A program made the position numbers and the translations under genes. From Planctomycetaceae bacterium (GTDB lineage Bacteria; Planctomycetota; UBA1135; GCA-002686595): a stretch of DNA of 64,000 nucleotides. The notes under the pieces are model-generated. The model worked only from the letters and a program-made list of their open reading frames with translations. It ran no database searches and had not been told where the DNA came from. Location of the stretch: positions 35,581 to 99,580 of the forward strand of contig WGMC01000029.1 in the NCBI GenBank assembly GCA_016125265.1, given 5' to 3'. Positions 51,877-59,499 of the stretch are shown piece after piece; position 1 is the first letter of the stretch; each line of letters starts with the position of its first letter.

Positions 51877-52614
51877 GTGAAGTACACAACCTGGGCCCTC
51901 CCACTACTGGCACTGCTCTCAGCTTTTGGTTTTGCCGCGGCTGCCCTATTGGCCGAGGCGAAGACGCCTGAGCGGAGTCCGCCCCCGTCCGAGCACACTC
52001 CCGTTGAGCATCCACGCAGTTCCGTCCGTGTCCAATCGGCCGCTGATTTGGTCGGGGGAATTATGGACGTAGGCGGGCGCGACTTGACCATTCAGGAGTT
52101 GGTCTGGGGTGAGAGTCGAGGCGGTGCGCTCTGCTACGCACTGCTGAAAGGCGAGTTCGCGAACGGCGAGAGTTTTCATTACGAGAACTTCGAGGCCTGT
52201 GAGCGGCTCATGTTCCAACCGTCCGAGTTCGCAGGGACGCGCTTGTACGATCCAGCAGCGAAGAAGTACCACGAGATTCAATCGCTTTCCTACATCTTGT
52301 TAGACGGTCGCGTAGTCTTTGATGTACTAAATCTCGGTCAGGAGGGCGCGGCAGGCAGCCTTTTGTACATTCGCGCCTTAGACACCACCTGTTGTGGCTT
52401 GCACCAGACCACAACCTGTGCCCCTGCCACCGGGTGCACCAGTGACTGCAACAGCCCGATCACCTGCGAATGCGGTGCCCCACCGACCGGTAGTTGCACC
52501 CTGAACGTCTCATCGGTCTGCCGTGGCGCATGCTCACCAGCGGCCTGCCAGACCATCATTGGCGAATGCAATGGTTCAGTGGAAGACTGCAAGTGCGTCA
52601 CCACCACACCCTAG
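51877..52614 (+). CDS. Secreted cysteine-rich protein of unknown function
   Basis: 245 residues from GTG 51877. A hydrophobic start (about 4-25, TTWALPLLALLSAFGFAAAALL) is a signal peptide or anchor. The middle has aromatic-rich beta-like sequence (SFHYENFEACERLMF). From about residue 168 to the end there are some 17 cysteines in about 75 residues (CCGLHQTTTC, SDCNSPITCECG, CRGACSPAAC), suggesting a disulfide-stabilised or metal-binding tail. The base composition is closer to even than its neighbours, which fits acquired DNA. It overlaps the next gene by 22 bases. No family recognised. Confidence 0.65.
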   Translation: MKYTTWALPLLALLSAFGFAAAALLAEAKTPERSPPPSEHTPVEHPRSSVRVQSAADLVGGIMDVGGRDLTIQELVWGESRGGALCYALLKGEFANGESFHYENFEACERLMFQPSEFAGTRLYDPAAKKYHEIQSLSYILLDGRVVFDVLNLGQEGAAGSLLYIRALDTTCCGLHQTTTCAPATGCTSDCNSPITCECGAPPTGSCTLNVSSVCRGACSPAACQTIIGECNGSVEDCKCVTTTP

Positions 52615-53975
52615 CCCTACTCGGCTTGGCGGTGGCCGTGGCTGGTGCCTTGACGCTGGCAAGGTGCCAGCGGCCGGATGCGCGCGCCCCCATCGCCCTG
52701 GACGGCTCGCCCCAGGCAGGCGACGGGCTGAGCCACGGGCGGACCCTCCCTGAAGTCCTACCCGACACGTTGCCCGCCCCGAAATGGGGCCGGGCGCCGG
52801 CGGTGGGCGTTCACGGGGTCGTCTACGACCCGAGTGGCGTGGTTGTCTCCGGCGCCGAGATCACGCTGGCCGCGCGTGACTCTCGTGAGGTAGTCGATTC
52901 CGCGATTTCGGGTCCAGATGGACGGTTTCTATTCGAGTTGCCGTCGACGGCGGTTCTAACCCTCAATGCTTACGACTCAGCTCGCCGCTGGTCCACTGTT
53001 TCTATGGAAATCGTTGCCGAGACCGAAGTGGAGGTCGAAGTTCGCTTCCAGGCATCCGCGCCGATCGACTTGTTGGCGGTGAACCGCAACGGCGAGCCCG
53101 TAGAATCATACTCGGCCGAGGTACTGCAATGGCAAGGTCACTTGCCCGTCGCTCGCACGGAGTATCCGCGACTGGCGGGTGGGGTGCCGACCCCCATCCA
53201 CCCTCCCCTTCTTCCGTTTACTTTGCAGGCCCAGTCCAAAGCGGGCAAGAGCGAGCGCTGGGGTCCGTTCGACTTGACGAACTACCCTCGCGCGATCAGA
53301 TTCGTGATTGACGAAGCTCCAGGCATCCGCGGATATGTGCTGGCGCACGGCGGCCCCGCTGCGGGGGCTTCGGTCTCGGTACTTCGGGCAGCAGGTCCCC
53401 ACGAGCGCTTGGAATGCAATGGGCTACCGAGCTTCGTGCACTGCCGACCGATTGCATCGGCCACCACGGATGCCACGGGCTATTTTTTCGTTCGAGCACA
53501 GGGACTGGAGCCTGCGGCGCAGGTGCGCGCAAAGCCCGCGATCACGGCCCGGCCCGGAAATACTCCGCAAGAAGCGTACCCGGTGTACATTCGTGTGTCG
53601 GCCGAGGGTTACGCGCCAACGCTTCTCGGGCCGTTCCCCGCGGAGGAGGTGGATGCCGGCCTGGATGTCACGGCGGAGCTGACCGCGGGCGGTAGCCTCC
53701 GTGTGGAATTCGCGACCGCCATGTCCGACGCTGCGAGCGACTACATCGCGATTTCCCGGGGCGACGGGGTCCGTCTACTCATGCCAGCCCAGGCGCCGTC
53801 CGTCCACTTTGGTCTACTGGGCCCTGGACCCTATCGCGTCCAGCGTGTGGATGCGCAAAGTGTGCATGCGGACACATCTGCTCGCTACCAGATCGACCCG
53901 AGCTTAGCGACGCCATACCGGGGGGATTGTGTCGTCACGGAGGGTGCCGTGACCGTCCTCCAGCTATCGGACTGA
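52593..53975 (+). CDS. Exported protein with carboxypeptidase-regulatory-like (Ig-type) domains
   Basis: 460 residues from GTG 52593, inside the end of the preceding gene. A hydrophobic segment (about 6-22, LALLGLAVAVAGALTLA) ends at RCQ, possibly a lipoprotein-type cysteine though with Arg at -1. Residues about 65-150 form a CarboxypepD_reg-like beta domain (VHGVVYDPSGVVVSGAEITLAA, SGPDGRFLFELPS). A second such unit starts at about 248 (GIRGYVLAHGGPAAGASVSVLRA, ATTDATGYFFVRA). It is probably attached outside the cell or in the outer envelope. Co-translated with the Cys-rich gene; the function is unknown. Confidence 0.65.
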   Translation: MRHHHTLALLGLAVAVAGALTLARCQRPDARAPIALDGSPQAGDGLSHGRTLPEVLPDTLPAPKWGRAPAVGVHGVVYDPSGVVVSGAEITLAARDSREVVDSAISGPDGRFLFELPSTAVLTLNAYDSARRWSTVSMEIVAETEVEVEVRFQASAPIDLLAVNRNGEPVESYSAEVLQWQGHLPVARTEYPRLAGGVPTPIHPPLLPFTLQAQSKAGKSERWGPFDLTNYPRAIRFVIDEAPGIRGYVLAHGGPAAGASVSVLRAAGPHERLECNGLPSFVHCRPIASATTDATGYFFVRAQGLEPAAQVRAKPAITARPGNTPQEAYPVYIRVSAEGYAPTLLGPFPAEEVDAGLDVTAELTAGGSLRVEFATAMSDAASDYIAISRGDGVRLLMPAQAPSVHFGLLGPGPYRVQRVDAQSVHADTSARYQIDPSLATPYRGDCVVTEGAVTVLQLSD

Positions 53976-54007
53976 ATATCGGCCAGAGGCTCCCCGACCC
54001 GAAGCTG

Positions 54008-55006
54008 TCAGACCAGGTCGACGTCGCTGAGCTGGTACCACCAGTGGTCCTTCAGCCACATCTGCTCGAGGCGCGGGTGCCAGCTTCGGCAGCCCATGAA
54101 GTAGTGGCTTGGCCACACGCGCCAGTGGGACTCCTGGAAGCGGGCGAACCACGGCGACCAATCCGGGATCAGGGTGATGAGCGCCGAGGTGCCCTCGCTG
54201 CGCCCCAGGGCCTCCACCGCGAGCCGCAGCTTCTCCCCCACCTCGGGCTCGCCCGGCGGCACGAGCCATTCGCAGAGGACGCCCATGCGCGGCAGGATCC
54301 AGTCCGCCGTGCGGTAGACGGCCGTGCCGCGCAGGATGCCCGCATCGTCGCGCACACCGAGGATCACGTACTCGAAGCGCGGGTGGTCCGCGAAGCGCCA
54401 GTTCAGCGCCTCGGCGTCGCGGAACGCCGACACCGCCCAGTCGCCCGCGCAGCGGTCGTAGAGCCAGCGCAACTGTTCGTCGTACCGCGAGAGGCGCTCC
54501 ACACCCTCGGGGATCTCGGTGGGGCCCGGGCTGGGCTCGCGCACGAGCAGTCCGTGGGTGCGCACGATCTCGTAACCGAGGAACTGGTGCCCCAGGCGGA
54601 AGTGTTTTTCGACCGGCACGCCGTAGCCGATGGGCGCCTTGTCGAAGCCGCAGAACTCCTCGAAGAAACGCAGCACCGTGTGCACGAACAGGCCCGGGCG
54701 TTTGTAGCGCGCGCGGTATTCGTGGACCATGAACGAGTCCACCATGTGCACGAAGTCGCGCTCTTCGCCCATCAAGTTGGTGCGGTACGCGATGCCGGCG
54801 TATTGGCCGACGATGCGGTCGTTGTGGAGCGCCACCATGATGCGCCGGCCGCGCGGATGACGGTCGAAGGCCCAACGCCACTCCTCGAGGGTGCGTTCCA
54901 CGTGGCGCGGGTTGTCGGCCCCGAACACCAGGTTGAAACCCTCGAGGATGCCGTGTTCGTCCCCGGGTTCGTAGGGCCGGATCGTGTACTCGCCGAAGTT
55001 GCTCAT
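54008..55006 (-). CDS. GNAT-family acetyltransferase (second of a tandem pair)
   Basis: 332 residues. The N-terminal half is a GNAT domain (YTIRPYEPGDEHGILEGFNLVFG, EEWRWAFDRHP, VALHNDRIVGQYAGIAYRTN, VDSFMVHEYR). The C-terminal half repeats the same length as that of its neighbour and ends WWYQLSDVDLV. ATG 55006 overlaps the stop of the upstream paralogue (ATGA), so the two are co-translated. The acetyl acceptor is unknown; proteins of this type commonly accompany cell-surface sugar or amide synthesis. Confidence 0.8.
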   Translation of the reverse strand: MSNFGEYTIRPYEPGDEHGILEGFNLVFGADNPRHVERTLEEWRWAFDRHPRGRRIMVALHNDRIVGQYAGIAYRTNLMGEERDFVHMVDSFMVHEYRARYKRPGLFVHTVLRFFEEFCGFDKAPIGYGVPVEKHFRLGHQFLGYEIVRTHGLLVREPSPGPTEIPEGVERLSRYDEQLRWLYDRCAGDWAVSAFRDAEALNWRFADHPRFEYVILGVRDDAGILRGTAVYRTADWILPRMGVLCEWLVPPGEPEVGEKLRLAVEALGRSEGTSALITLIPDWSPWFARFQESHWRVWPSHYFMGCRSWHPRLEQMWLKDHWWYQLSDVDLV

Positions 55007-56031
55007 ACGAGATCCGTATCGCCCAACGTGTAGTACCAGTGGTGGTAGAGCCACCGCATGTCGTAGCCCTTCTTGTACGGTCGGCCGACGAGGAAGTACT
55101 GGGTCGGCTCCACGCGCATGCCGAGGCGCTGCAACGGCAGCCAATCGGCGGCGGTGTCGGGCAGGAGCGCGACGGTGCGTTCGACATCCGCGGCGAGTGT
55201 GCGTTCGCGCAGCCACGCGCCGAGAGCCGCCGCCGCACCCGGTTCCGCAGGATCGGTCAGCCAATCGCACACGAGGCCCGCGCGCTCGCCGCCGAACTCC
55301 CCGACGCGGAAGAAACACAGGCCCACGAGCTGACCGCCGCGGCGCGCGAGCGCCAGCTCGTAACGCTGTTCGGGGTGGTCGAAGAACCGCCACTGGAAGT
55401 GCGCGCGGTCGCGCACGGCGATCGCCAGGTAGGGCTTCGACGCGCGCGCGAAGAGGTCGTCGAGGTCGTCGGGAAGCGTCTGTGCCTCGGCGACATCGAT
55501 CCCCGGCGCGGCGGCGCCCTCCCAGGTGCGGCTGTCCGCAGCCAAACGACTCTGCGTGCGGATCAGGTCGTAGCCCAGGTACTTCTTGCCGATGCGCCAC
55601 GCGTTGGGCACGGGCAGCCCCCACATGATCGTGTCGAGGCGCCCGCCGTAGTTCGCCGCGTAGGGCTCGCCGGTCAGCACGAACACGCCGGGTTTTTTGA
55701 GCCCCTTGCGGTACGCGGGGTCGCTCATCGAATCGACGGCCTGGCTGAAGTGGGCGCTCTCGCCCTCCAGCACCATGCGCTGGCCCACGCCCGAATACTG
55801 GCTGACGACGCGACCCTCTTCCGTCAATGCGAGCCAGATGCGCCAGCCGCCGGGATTCTGGAGGTACTGCCAGCGCCAGAACGCGAGCGACCGCGGCACA
55901 AATCCCGGATCCACCTCGCGGAAGACCCGGTTGAAGGTCTCGAGGATGGCCACTTCGTCGCCCGCTTGGTACTCGCGGATCACGAGTCCATGGGCGTTAT
56001 GCACGGGTGCGTCGCTCAAGCTGGGACGCAT
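55003..56031 (-). CDS. GNAT-family acetyltransferase (first of a tandem pair)
   Basis: 342 residues. GNAT pattern: LVIREYQAGDEVAILETFNRVFREVDPGF, LAFWRWQYLQNPGGWRIWLALTEEGRVVSQYSGVGQRMVLEG, FSQAVDSMSDPAYR. The C-terminal half, ending WYYTLGDTDLV, is paralogous to the next gene. ATG 56031 is chosen; the frame extends upstream into the tRNA-Sec gene, which is not meaningful. The gene lies just 46 bp after tRNA-Sec on the same strand and may share its transcript. Confidence 0.8.
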   Translation of the reverse strand: MRPSLSDAPVHNAHGLVIREYQAGDEVAILETFNRVFREVDPGFVPRSLAFWRWQYLQNPGGWRIWLALTEEGRVVSQYSGVGQRMVLEGESAHFSQAVDSMSDPAYRKGLKKPGVFVLTGEPYAANYGGRLDTIMWGLPVPNAWRIGKKYLGYDLIRTQSRLAADSRTWEGAAAPGIDVAEAQTLPDDLDDLFARASKPYLAIAVRDRAHFQWRFFDHPEQRYELALARRGGQLVGLCFFRVGEFGGERAGLVCDWLTDPAEPGAAAALGAWLRERTLAADVERTVALLPDTAADWLPLQRLGMRVEPTQYFLVGRPYKKGYDMRWLYHHWYYTLGDTDLV

Positions 56032-56077
56032 CCTATCGGCAGGGGTGGGCCTCTGACTCGACAGGCAGCGGCAGAGG

Positions 56078-56174
56078 TGGCGGGAGCGCATGGGAATCGA
56101 ACCCACCGGCCCCGCTGTTCACGGAGCCCACCGGCTTTGAAGGCCGGGCGACACACCAGCACCGATCCACTCCC
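56078..56174 (-). tRNA. selC: tRNA-Sec (anticodon UCA)
   Basis: A 97-nt tRNA on the minus strand. The anticodon arm is a perfect 5-bp stem CCGGC/GCCGG around the loop CTTCAAA, identical to the E. coli selC loop; the anticodon TCA occupies 56138-56140. A long variable arm has a 7-bp stem (GGCTCCG/CGGGGCC, one G-U pair), and the T-arm is GTGGG TTCGATT CCCAT. The acceptor is 8 nt long on each strand (GGGAGTGG with GCGCTCCC, seven pairs and one G-G mismatch at the inner end), followed by G73 and an encoded CCA. The long acceptor and variable arm exclude a normal tRNA. It serves selA and selD about 3.3 kb upstream on the same strand. Confidence 0.95.
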
Positions 56175-56246
56175 CCTCTGCGCTGGCATTCGACCCGAGG
56201 GCCGCGCGCCGTGCAAGGGGAGCGTTGGAGCGGGGGCTCTGGGGCC

Positions 56247-57779
56247 CTAGGCCCGCGATCCCGGATACAGGCGTCCGGGCGAGCCCGACAGCATGTCCGC
56301 GGGCAGCCCGCCGGCCCAGCGGCGCCACGTGGGTGTCGAGCGGACGGGGTCGAGCCCCATGACGCCCGCCGTGAAGGGGGTGCCCTCGGCGCGATCGTCG
56401 AAATCCTCCGGCAGGCGCATGCGCAGGCCGCGTGTACCGACGCGGAACTCGCCATCCAACACGGCGGCGACGTGGGGCTCGTTCAGTCCACCTGTGTGTT
56501 CGAGTTCGAGCACCAGTTCGGATCCGCGGCGGCGCAAGCCCAGGCTCGCGACGGCTCCGCCGGGTTCCTCGGCAAGGCACAGTAGGCGTGTCGATGTGGT
56601 GCGCAGCACGGCGCGGCGGATGCGCACGAGGGGCGCGTCCAAGGTGAGCGCCGCGGCGGGACGGCCGGGGCCCTCCGGGATCAGGAAGCGCGCCGCGAGC
56701 AAGGGATCGAGGCCGGGCGAGAACGAGCCGCCGGCCAGTTCGAACGAGAACTCGCGGCGCTCGCCGGGCGCGAGTTCGATGGAGCCGGGCAGCGACGTCG
56801 CTTCGAAGGCGCCGCGGCGCACCTCGAGGAACGGCTCCACACGCACCGCCACGCCGAACGGATTTCGCACCGCCGCGGCGACCTGCCAACGGCCTGCGAA
56901 GGGCCCCCGGCCCTCGGCGTCGCGCTCCGGAATCACTTCGAGTTCCGGCGTTTCGATGGGCCACGGGCCGTCGTCGTCGGGTGCGAGGCGCACGAGCGCG
57001 CGCGCACCGAGGGCGCGGCGCGGCTCATTCGTGTTGAAGCCAAAGAACGGGCGTCGGCACGCTTCGAGCAGGTGATCGGGGCGATCGATGCTCCAGCCCC
57101 AGCGTTCGGTCTTTTCGAGGCCCTTCTCCGGCGCGCCGCGCCATCCGCCGGGACCAAGCCCGTAGGCCTCGATGCGCTCGCGCCGCAGCCATTCGCCGTC
57201 CTCGGGCCGAAAGCGTGTGCTGAGCAACATCGAAGGCAGCCCGGCGTCGCGCGCGGCGAGGCACACCTCGCGGTGGAAGCTGGCGATGCGCACGGGGAGG
57301 GTCGGCGCCGTCTCGCGCAGGATCTCGACGACGCGCCCCACCAGGTCCGCGCGTTTGAGCTCGACCATGTGCAGGGCCGGCTCGCCCAGGGCCGTGTGGC
57401 CCAAGGACAACGCGTCGGCGAAGAGCGGCAACGGCTCGCCCACGAAGCGCTTCTGGAACCAGCCGCCGACTTCGAGCGTTGCGAGTTCCGCGAGCGGCAC
57501 CTCTTCGATCGGCCGGCGGTCCCCGGCCGTGCGTTCCAAGGTGTCGTCGTGCAACAGCACCGGCTCATCCTCGAGCGACCCCTGCAGGTCGTACTCGACA
57601 CCGTCCAGCCCGGCCTCGAGGGCGTGGTGCAGGCTCGCGAGCGTGTTTTCGGGCGCGTCGAGGGGCGCTCCCCGGTGGCCCAGGATCCACGGGGGCGCGG
57701 CGGTCAGGGCCGGGGGTAGCCCGGTCGGGTGTTCAGAGCCCTTGCGGGGCAGCGAGGGAGGCGTTGAAGGACCCGACAT
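56247..57779 (-). CDS. Glycerophosphodiester phosphodiesterase with C-terminal extension
   Basis: 510 residues. The GDPD barrel covers about 30-265: ILGHRGAPLDAPENT (H35, R36), VEYDLQGSLEDEPVLLHDDTLERT, HMVELKRADLV and FGFNTNE. The second half (about 270-510) is a beta-rich domain with no name I can give. No signal peptide is visible, so it is probably cytosolic. It hydrolyses glycerophosphodiesters to glycerol-3-phosphate and an alcohol. The gene ends 72 bp before tRNA-Sec. The ATG at 57779 is chosen; a later Met is less likely because the HRG motif follows. Confidence 0.9.
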   Translation of the reverse strand: MSGPSTPPSLPRKGSEHPTGLPPALTAAPPWILGHRGAPLDAPENTLASLHHALEAGLDGVEYDLQGSLEDEPVLLHDDTLERTAGDRRPIEEVPLAELATLEVGGWFQKRFVGEPLPLFADALSLGHTALGEPALHMVELKRADLVGRVVEILRETAPTLPVRIASFHREVCLAARDAGLPSMLLSTRFRPEDGEWLRRERIEAYGLGPGGWRGAPEKGLEKTERWGWSIDRPDHLLEACRRPFFGFNTNEPRRALGARALVRLAPDDDGPWPIETPELEVIPERDAEGRGPFAGRWQVAAAVRNPFGVAVRVEPFLEVRRGAFEATSLPGSIELAPGERREFSFELAGGSFSPGLDPLLAARFLIPEGPGRPAAALTLDAPLVRIRRAVLRTTSTRLLCLAEEPGGAVASLGLRRRGSELVLELEHTGGLNEPHVAAVLDGEFRVGTRGLRMRLPEDFDDRAEGTPFTAGVMGLDPVRSTPTWRRWAGGLPADMLSGSPGRLYPGSRA

Positions 57780-57867
57780 GGGAGCGGGAGGCTACCCCAC
57801 GTCCCCCCGAATCGTTGCGCGCGTCCCCGCCGCTAGACTTCCTCGGGCCGCAGGGACGGCACCCACC

Positions 57868-58623
57868 ATGTTCGGACCCTGGCGCAGACGTCGCATCCTG
57901 GACCGCATCGAACGCGGCGACTTGGCCTTTGGGGACCCGGAGCTCGACGACGCGCTGCAGCGCGACCCGGTCCTGGCCGCGCGGGTGCTTGAACGGCGCA
58001 ACCGCGACGCCGCGCTGCGCGCGCCCGACGGCGCGCACCCTGGCTTCGGCGGCGTCCACGGCGCTCCAGCGGCCACCGGAGGATCCGCGGGCGGCCTCCC
58101 GCAGCCAGCACCCGGCCAACCGGGCGCCGCCGCCCACTTCGAAGGAGCCCTCCACGGCCCTCCGCCGGGAGCGCGCCGCAAACCGCGCTCGCGCCTCGCC
58201 ACCTGGATCAGCGTCGCCCTCCTCGTGGGCGCCGCCGCGATGTTCGTGGGCGACATCGTCGCGCCCCCGGCGAGCGAGGCCACCGCCGAGCCGCTGGCGC
58301 GCCGCATCCTCACGGACGCCCCGGACAGCACCACCCGCCTCGTGCTGCGCCTGCCCGAACCGCGAGTCGACGCCTTCGGCACGATCGCCTTCGACGCCCC
58401 GACCCGCCCGGGCGGGTGGTTCCGCATCGAAGTCCGCCCGGCCGACGCCGCGCCCGAGACCGCACCGATCCTGTTGCTCGAGCGGACCGAAGAACGCGCC
58501 TGGACCCCGACCGCGCCCCAGTTGGGCTCCCTCCCCCCCGCGATCCAGATCACCGTGCGCGCCTACGACGCCTCCGGCACCGAAGTCGAGTCCACGACCT
58601 CGCGGAGCGAGGTGGACTGGTGA
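57868..58623 (+). CDS. Single-pass membrane protein of unknown function
   Basis: 251 residues. The cytoplasmic N-terminus is acidic and basic mixed (FGPWRRRRILDRIERGDLAFGDPELDDAL), with a Pro/Gly/Ala-rich linker to about 105. One membrane helix (about 110-128, ATWISVALLVGAAAMFVG) and an extracytoplasmic beta-like domain of about 120 residues follow (TRLVLRLPEPRVDAFGTIAFDAPTRPGGWFRIEVRP). No catalytic motif visible. Divergent from the GDPD gene, 88 bp between starts. Confidence 0.65.
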   Translation: MFGPWRRRRILDRIERGDLAFGDPELDDALQRDPVLAARVLERRNRDAALRAPDGAHPGFGGVHGAPAATGGSAGGLPQPAPGQPGAAAHFEGALHGPPPGARRKPRSRLATWISVALLVGAAAMFVGDIVAPPASEATAEPLARRILTDAPDSTTRLVLRLPEPRVDAFGTIAFDAPTRPGGWFRIEVRPADAAPETAPILLLERTEERAWTPTAPQLGSLPPAIQITVRAYDASGTEVESTTSRSEVDW

Positions 58624-58678
58624 GGCCGCCGCGGCGCCCCCAAAACCATTCCCCTAGTGCACAGAGGTTGGGCCTCGA

Positions 58679-59185
58679 ATGAACAGACTAGCGATCGCAT
58701 TGTGCACATGCCTGCCATGCGCGAGTTGCGCGGTGTCCGAGATGCGGCTCAAGCGCATCGATCAGGACATCCCCAGCGCGTTGGTGCGGGAGTACAGCGA
58801 CAACTCGGCGCCCTACGTGGATGAGGGCGAGACGCACTTCTGGCCCCTGCTCTACATCGGGGCGGAGCACGTGGCCAAAACGCAGGACGGCTTTCAGGCA
58901 TCCACCTGGGGGACCTTTGGCGTCGGCTTGATCAGTTCGCAGCGGGGCCACGCCACCTACGACGCGGAAGGTCGCCTGCTGGAAGCGGGGGCCACCCTAA
59001 GCCTGTTCACCGGCCTGCTCTCGCGCGAACGGGGCCGCCGGGTGCGAATCGGTGACCAAATGCAGAACGGCTACGCGTGGTCAACGCTGTGGGGAGTGTT
59101 CGGCACGGAGAAGGAACCCAACGGCGCCAGAAGCGTGACGCTGCTGTGGATCCCGATTCCAATCTCGGGTGGAAATCGCGAATGA
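58679..59185 (+). CDS. Small probable lipoprotein of unknown function
   Basis: 168 residues. The start MNRLAIALCTCLPCASCAV carries a short signal with a lipobox-like CASC. The rest is mixed, with a Trp-containing segment (THFWPLLYIGAEHVAKTQ, NGYAWSTLWGVFGTE) and a hydrophobic tail (VTLLWIPIPISGG), the look of planctomycete envelope lipoproteins. No domain recognised. Lies 55 bp after the preceding membrane-protein gene. Confidence 0.6.
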   Translation: MNRLAIALCTCLPCASCAVSEMRLKRIDQDIPSALVREYSDNSAPYVDEGETHFWPLLYIGAEHVAKTQDGFQASTWGTFGVGLISSQRGHATYDAEGRLLEAGATLSLFTGLLSRERGRRVRIGDQMQNGYAWSTLWGVFGTEKEPNGARSVTLLWIPIPISGGNRE

Positions 59186-59227
59186 ACGCCCCTCGCCGCT
59201 GCGCTGCCCAGCGGCGGCGCGCCTGAG

Positions 59228-59467
59228 TTAGACCCGAGGGGAATCGGAGCGCGGGGCGTCGTGCGGGTAGGCGCGGTCGACGAGAAGCTTGGCGCCGCCG
59301 AGCATCCACCACGCCAGCGCCGCCAAGAACGCCGCTTCCAGCAGGCTTCGCCAGAAGCTCCCGTGGGGAATCCTGATGAACGCGCCCACCAGGCTGCTCG
59401 CGCCCAGATAGAAGAGGTAAAGGCCGAGCAGGCGCACGGCGAGCTGGAAGATCTGGGCGGGTGTCAT
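59228..59467 (-). CDS. Small membrane protein downstream of selD
   Basis: 79 residues from ATG 59467. Two hydrophobic segments (about 8-28, LAVRLLGLYLFYLGASSLVG, and 42-63, LEAAFLAALAWWMLGGAKLLV) and a polar tail. It begins 32 bp after the selD stop on the same strand, so it is likely co-transcribed with selA and selD. No family assigned; membrane proteins of this size in similar settings may be unrelated to selenium. Confidence 0.6.
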   Translation of the reverse strand: MTPAQIFQLAVRLLGLYLFYLGASSLVGAFIRIPHGSFWRSLLEAAFLAALAWWMLGGAKLLVDRAYPHDAPRSDSPRV

Positions 59468-59499
59468 GGTGCTGCTGGGGAGTGTGGCCAAGGACGCAG

